Below are positions 60,886-64,000 of a DNA stretch of 64,000 nucleotides, in pieces (positions within the stretch are counted from its first letter, which is position 1; every line of letters begins with the position of its first letter). Location: contig CANRHD010000008.1 of assembly GCA_947630285.1 (NCBI GenBank), forward strand, positions 1 to 64,000. Reading direction: 5' to 3'. Made by a program: the position numbers and the translations under genes. This DNA is from an uncultured Clostridia bacterium (lineage in GTDB: Bacteria > Bacillota > Clostridia > Oscillospirales > Acutalibacteraceae). The notes below the pieces were generated by a model. The model was not told the origin of the DNA, searched no databases, and worked only from the letters and a program-made list of their open reading frames with translations.

Positions 60886-61404
60886 CTAAATAATAAGCTC
60901 TTCAAGCTCTTTTTTAAGCTTTTTACGCAGTCTTGACAGCCTCATGGTAACTGCGCCGACCGAAAGACCGGCCTCTTTTGCTATCTGTTCAATCTTTTTC
61001 CCGTTTACATATTTTTCGGTATAGAAAAACAGTTCCTGTTTATCGAGCTTTTCCTCCAACAGCCTGATATATTTTTCGTAATCGACGGCCTCCTGCGCCG
61101 CCAGGTCGATATGTATATCGGGATCGTCGAGAGAAAGCGTATATTTTTCTTCCGTTGAAATTTTTGACTGTTGCTTTTTGATTATTTGGTCGAGAGTTCG
61201 GTACAAAAACGCCCTCGGATACTCAAAGCGTTCGCCGGATTTCAGTCTGTTATAAAACACCATAAACGCCTCCTGCACGCAGTCCTCCGAACAGTCTCTT
61301 TTGTTGCGAAGTCGGGCACAGGCAAAGTTTACGAGGCTTTTGGCATATTCGTCATAGCATTGTCGAAAAAATTCCACGGCATCTTTTTCGATGCCCTTTG
61401 CCAT
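60886..61404 (-). CDS. ECF-type RNA polymerase sigma factor
   Basis: Sigma region 2 (CSEDCVQEAFMVFYNRL) and region 4 (KKIEQIAKEAGLSVGAVTMRLSRLRKKLKKELEE); SD-supported start at 61404. Confidence 0.88.
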   Translation of the reverse strand: MAKGIEKDAVEFFRQCYDEYAKSLVNFACARLRNKRDCSEDCVQEAFMVFYNRLKSGERFEYPRAFLYRTLDQIIKKQQSKISTEEKYTLSLDDPDIHIDLAAQEAVDYEKYIRLLEEKLDKQELFFYTEKYVNGKKIEQIAKEAGLSVGAVTMRLSRLRKKLKKELEELII

Positions 61405-61611
61405 ACAATCTCCCCTTTGCTGTAATTTGTCCTTCGCAATGTAGTGCCTGAAATCGGCAAAACCTAACAAAAAATTTTTTATTTTCGGAAAATTTTATCA
61501 TAATACAAGTATATAGTCTTTTTGAAATTGCCGCAAGCGTGCGTTATATTGTTCCGCCTACCGTAAATTTGAGCCGTTTTTCGGCAACAAAAAATAAAAG
61601 CCTTCGGCCGC

Positions 61612-61640
61612 CTTAAAAAAGACAGCCGAAAGCTTCGGCT
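61612..61640 (-). terminator. Rho-independent terminator of the DUF1836 gene
   Basis: AGCCGAAGCTTTCGGCT followed by GTCTTTTTT on the minus strand. Confidence 0.65.
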
Positions 61641-61705
61641 ATACCGATTATTTTCAGAGGAATAAAGCCGTAACCCCTTTTTTGCAGGAAAGGGAACAGG
61701 GCGTT

Positions 61706-62278
61706 TTAATCGAACAATTTTGAAAATTCCAAATCGGACTCCCTCTTTACCTCCGAGGCGATAAAGCCCAGGGTCATACACAGCAGAGCGCCCTCAAGCT
61801 TTTGCTTTGAGTCGGAATTCGGGCCCGTGTAGTCCTTAAGCTCGTTTTCGATTACCGCCATAATCTGCTGTTTGTCGGTTGTGCTTATTTCGCTTATCTG
61901 TGAAATGACAGAGCACAAGAGGTTAAAAAGCTCCCTGTCGGGTATAATATCGTCGCTCCTGTCGTCAACCTTGCCGTTTATGTAGCCCATAAGCGCAATT
62001 ATCTTTTCAAGCTGCATGGCGTTGCGAAGCATATTTATAAGTATTATGCGTACAACCTGCTGCTCTGCGTACCGCTTGCCGGAGGGACGCTCGACCCAGC
62101 CTCGCTTTACCCAGTTTTGAATTGTGTAGCCCTCTAATCCTGTCAATTCTTTTAATTGACTTAGGGTAAGCCCCTTTGTGACGGACATTACGGGCGAAAG
62201 TACCGCAAAAGCGTTTTTGCTGAGTCCCTCGGTCCACTCAAGCGCCGTGCCGGGTATATTCTTTAATATAATCATCAC
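61706..62278 (-). CDS. DUF1836 (MerR-like HTH) regulator
   Basis: LTLSQLKELTGLEGYTIQNWVKRGWVERPSGKRYAEQQVVRIILINMLRNAMQLEKI. Confidence 0.75.
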   Translation of the reverse strand: MMIILKNIPGTALEWTEGLSKNAFAVLSPVMSVTKGLTLSQLKELTGLEGYTIQNWVKRGWVERPSGKRYAEQQVVRIILINMLRNAMQLEKIIALMGYINGKVDDRSDDIIPDRELFNLLCSVISQISEISTTDKQQIMAVIENELKDYTGPNSDSKQKLEGALLCMTLGFIASEVKRESDLEFSKLFD

Positions 62279-62495
62279 TCCCTATTCTTTGTAATATGAT
62301 TATATAATAAGTTCAGACGAACTCCAAATGTCGTTTTTTGACGATTTTAACCGTTTTGGCTTAATTTTTTCCGCTTTTGACACAAAGGGCGTATTTTTTA
62401 AAGCTTTTCAAGGGGTATTTTGAATTTTCAATATTTATTTATTGCGGAAATTATGCTATACTTAAAATATTCTCAATACGCAGGAAGGACCAAGA

Positions 62496-64000
62496 ATGGA
62501 TATTGTACCCTTTAATTCCCGTGACAGCTTTTACAAAAGCAAATTCGGAGCTGTAAAATCGGGTGAAAGCATTAAATTCAGAATTATTATTGCCCGTTCG
62601 TTTATGGCAAACGGCGCTTCTTTTGAAATACGCAACGACTCCCGTGAGGAATTTACCCATATGCCTATGTATTGGGCAGGTATGTATTGTGACGACAGCG
62701 AGATTTGGGATATTGAAATCACTGCGCCCGAGGAGGGTCTTTATTGGTACCATTTTAATTTGTACTCCCCCTGGGGCGAGTTTTCGCTGTATAACGACGG
62801 AAGCTCCAAGGGTGTTATCAATACGGCAAATGCCTATTGCTCCGAGTGGCAGCTTACGGTCTTTTCCGCCGATTTTTCAACCCCCGATTGGCTAAAGGGC
62901 GGAATTATATATCAGATTTTTCCCGACAGGTTCTATAATTCGGGAAAAATAAAGAGGGGCGTTCCCAAGGACAGAATTATAAGAACAGATGTTGAAAACC
63001 TGCCGTATTGGCGGCCGAACGAAGAGGGCAAGGTATTAAATAACGACTATTTCTGCGGCGACCTTAAGGGCATAGAGCAAAAACTGCCGTATCTTGAGGA
63101 CTTGGGCGTAAGCTGTATTTACCTCAACCCGATTTTTGAGGCGCACTCAAATCACAGGTACAACACCGCAGATTACTCTAAAATAGATCCGCTTCTGGGC
63201 ACACAAAAGGACTTTGAAAGCCTCTGTGCGGCGGCGCATAAAATGGGTATAAAAATTATACTTGACGGCGTTTTTTCGCACACGGGCGACGACAGCGTTT
63301 ACTTTAACAAGTACCGCCGATACGGAAATTCGGGAGCGTATAACGACAAAAACTCGCCGTATTGCAAGTGGTTCAAGTTTGAGGAATATCCCGACAAATA
63401 CAAAAGCTGGTGGGGCTTTGACACCCTGCCCGAGGTTGTGGAGGAGAGCGAGGAGTACCTTGAATTTATAACGGGAAAAAACGGAATAGTCAGGAAATGG
63501 ATAAGGCTTGGCGCAGACGGCTGGAGGCTCGATGTTGCCGACGAACTGCCCGACATCTTTATTGACGAGGTGAGAAAAGCGGTAAAGGCGGAAAATCCGC
63601 AGGCTGTTCTTTTGGGCGAGGTATGGGAGGACGCAACAAACAAGTTCTCATACGGACGGCGCAGGCGCTTCCTTTTGGGCAGACAGTTTGACAGCATTAT
63701 GAATTACCCCTTTGCAAACGCCGTGCTCGACTTTGCGAGATACGGCATAGCGGAGGATTTTGAAAAGCAGGTTATGAATATAACGGAAAACTATCCGGCT
63801 GCGGCGCTCAATGTTATGATGAACCATATAGGCACCCACGATACGGAGAGAGCCATTACAAGAATAGCCGGCGAGAGCTGTGAATTTACCGACCGTGACT
63901 GGCAGGAAAAGCATAACAGGCTTCCCGAGGAGGCGTATAAACAGGGTGTTAAGCTTTTAAAGCTTGCCGCTTCAATACAGTATTTGCTTCCGGGAGTTCC
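62496..64000 (+). CDS. Glycoside hydrolase family 13 (neopullulanase/alpha-amylase-like), truncated by window edge
   Basis: Read by eye: WLKGGIIYQIFPDRFYNSG, YLNPIFEAHSNHRYNTADY, KIILDGVFSHTG, GWRLDVADELP, LGEVWEDA, NHIGTHDTERA. Confidence 0.92.
   Translation, partial: MDIVPFNSRDSFYKSKFGAVKSGESIKFRIIIARSFMANGASFEIRNDSREEFTHMPMYWAGMYCDDSEIWDIEITAPEEGLYWYHFNLYSPWGEFSLYNDGSSKGVINTANAYCSEWQLTVFSADFSTPDWLKGGIIYQIFPDRFYNSGKIKRGVPKDRIIRTDVENLPYWRPNEEGKVLNNDYFCGDLKGIEQKLPYLEDLGVSCIYLNPIFEAHSNHRYNTADYSKIDPLLGTQKDFESLCAAAHKMGIKIILDGVFSHTGDDSVYFNKYRRYGNSGAYNDKNSPYCKWFKFEEYPDKYKSWWGFDTLPEVVEESEEYLEFITGKNGIVRKWIRLGADGWRLDVADELPDIFIDEVRKAVKAENPQAVLLGEVWEDATNKFSYGRRRRFLLGRQFDSIMNYPFANAVLDFARYGIAEDFEKQVMNITENYPAAALNVMMNHIGTHDTERAITRIAGESCEFTDRDWQEKHNRLPEEAYKQGVKLLKLAASIQYLLPGV

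Overview
Window around the chromosomal replication origin of a low-to-mid-GC Clostridia-type (Oscillospiraceae/Ruminococcaceae-like) Firmicute. The origin lies at about 37.1-39.5 kb. To its left, mostly on the minus strand: rpmH-rnpA-yidD-yidC-jag-mnmE-mnmG-rsmG-noc-parA-(lipoprotein)-parB-serS. To its right, on the plus strand: dnaA-dnaN-S4 protein-recF-remB-gyrB-gyrA-CPBP protease-tadA-mrp-glyA-dapF-dapL-purB-RING/zinc-ribbon protein-galU. The flanks carry accessory loci: a 1767-aa dockerin-terminated exported protein with a long structured leader, three tandem paralogous membrane-anchored proteins, spoIIE, a PadR/DUF1700/DUF4097/PspC group, an ECF sigma plus beta-propeller pair, a predicted D-aspartate ligase/Asp racemase/AsnB cassette, an ECF sigma/Ig-domain/BspA-like LRR surface protein set, and a GH13 enzyme running off the right edge. 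Main finds: (1) the DnaA DNA-binding signature is atypical (GGKQHSTV rather than GGRDHTTV), and the dnaA-dnaN intergenic region lacks TTATCCACA boxes but holds a same-strand array of TTRRACRRT-like 9-mers, suggesting a non-canonical DnaA box; (2) a modular, multi-hairpin, MITE/REP-like intergenic repeat family has six copies here, one of them inside the origin region. All calls come from reading the sequence and the supplied ORF track; no database search was run.
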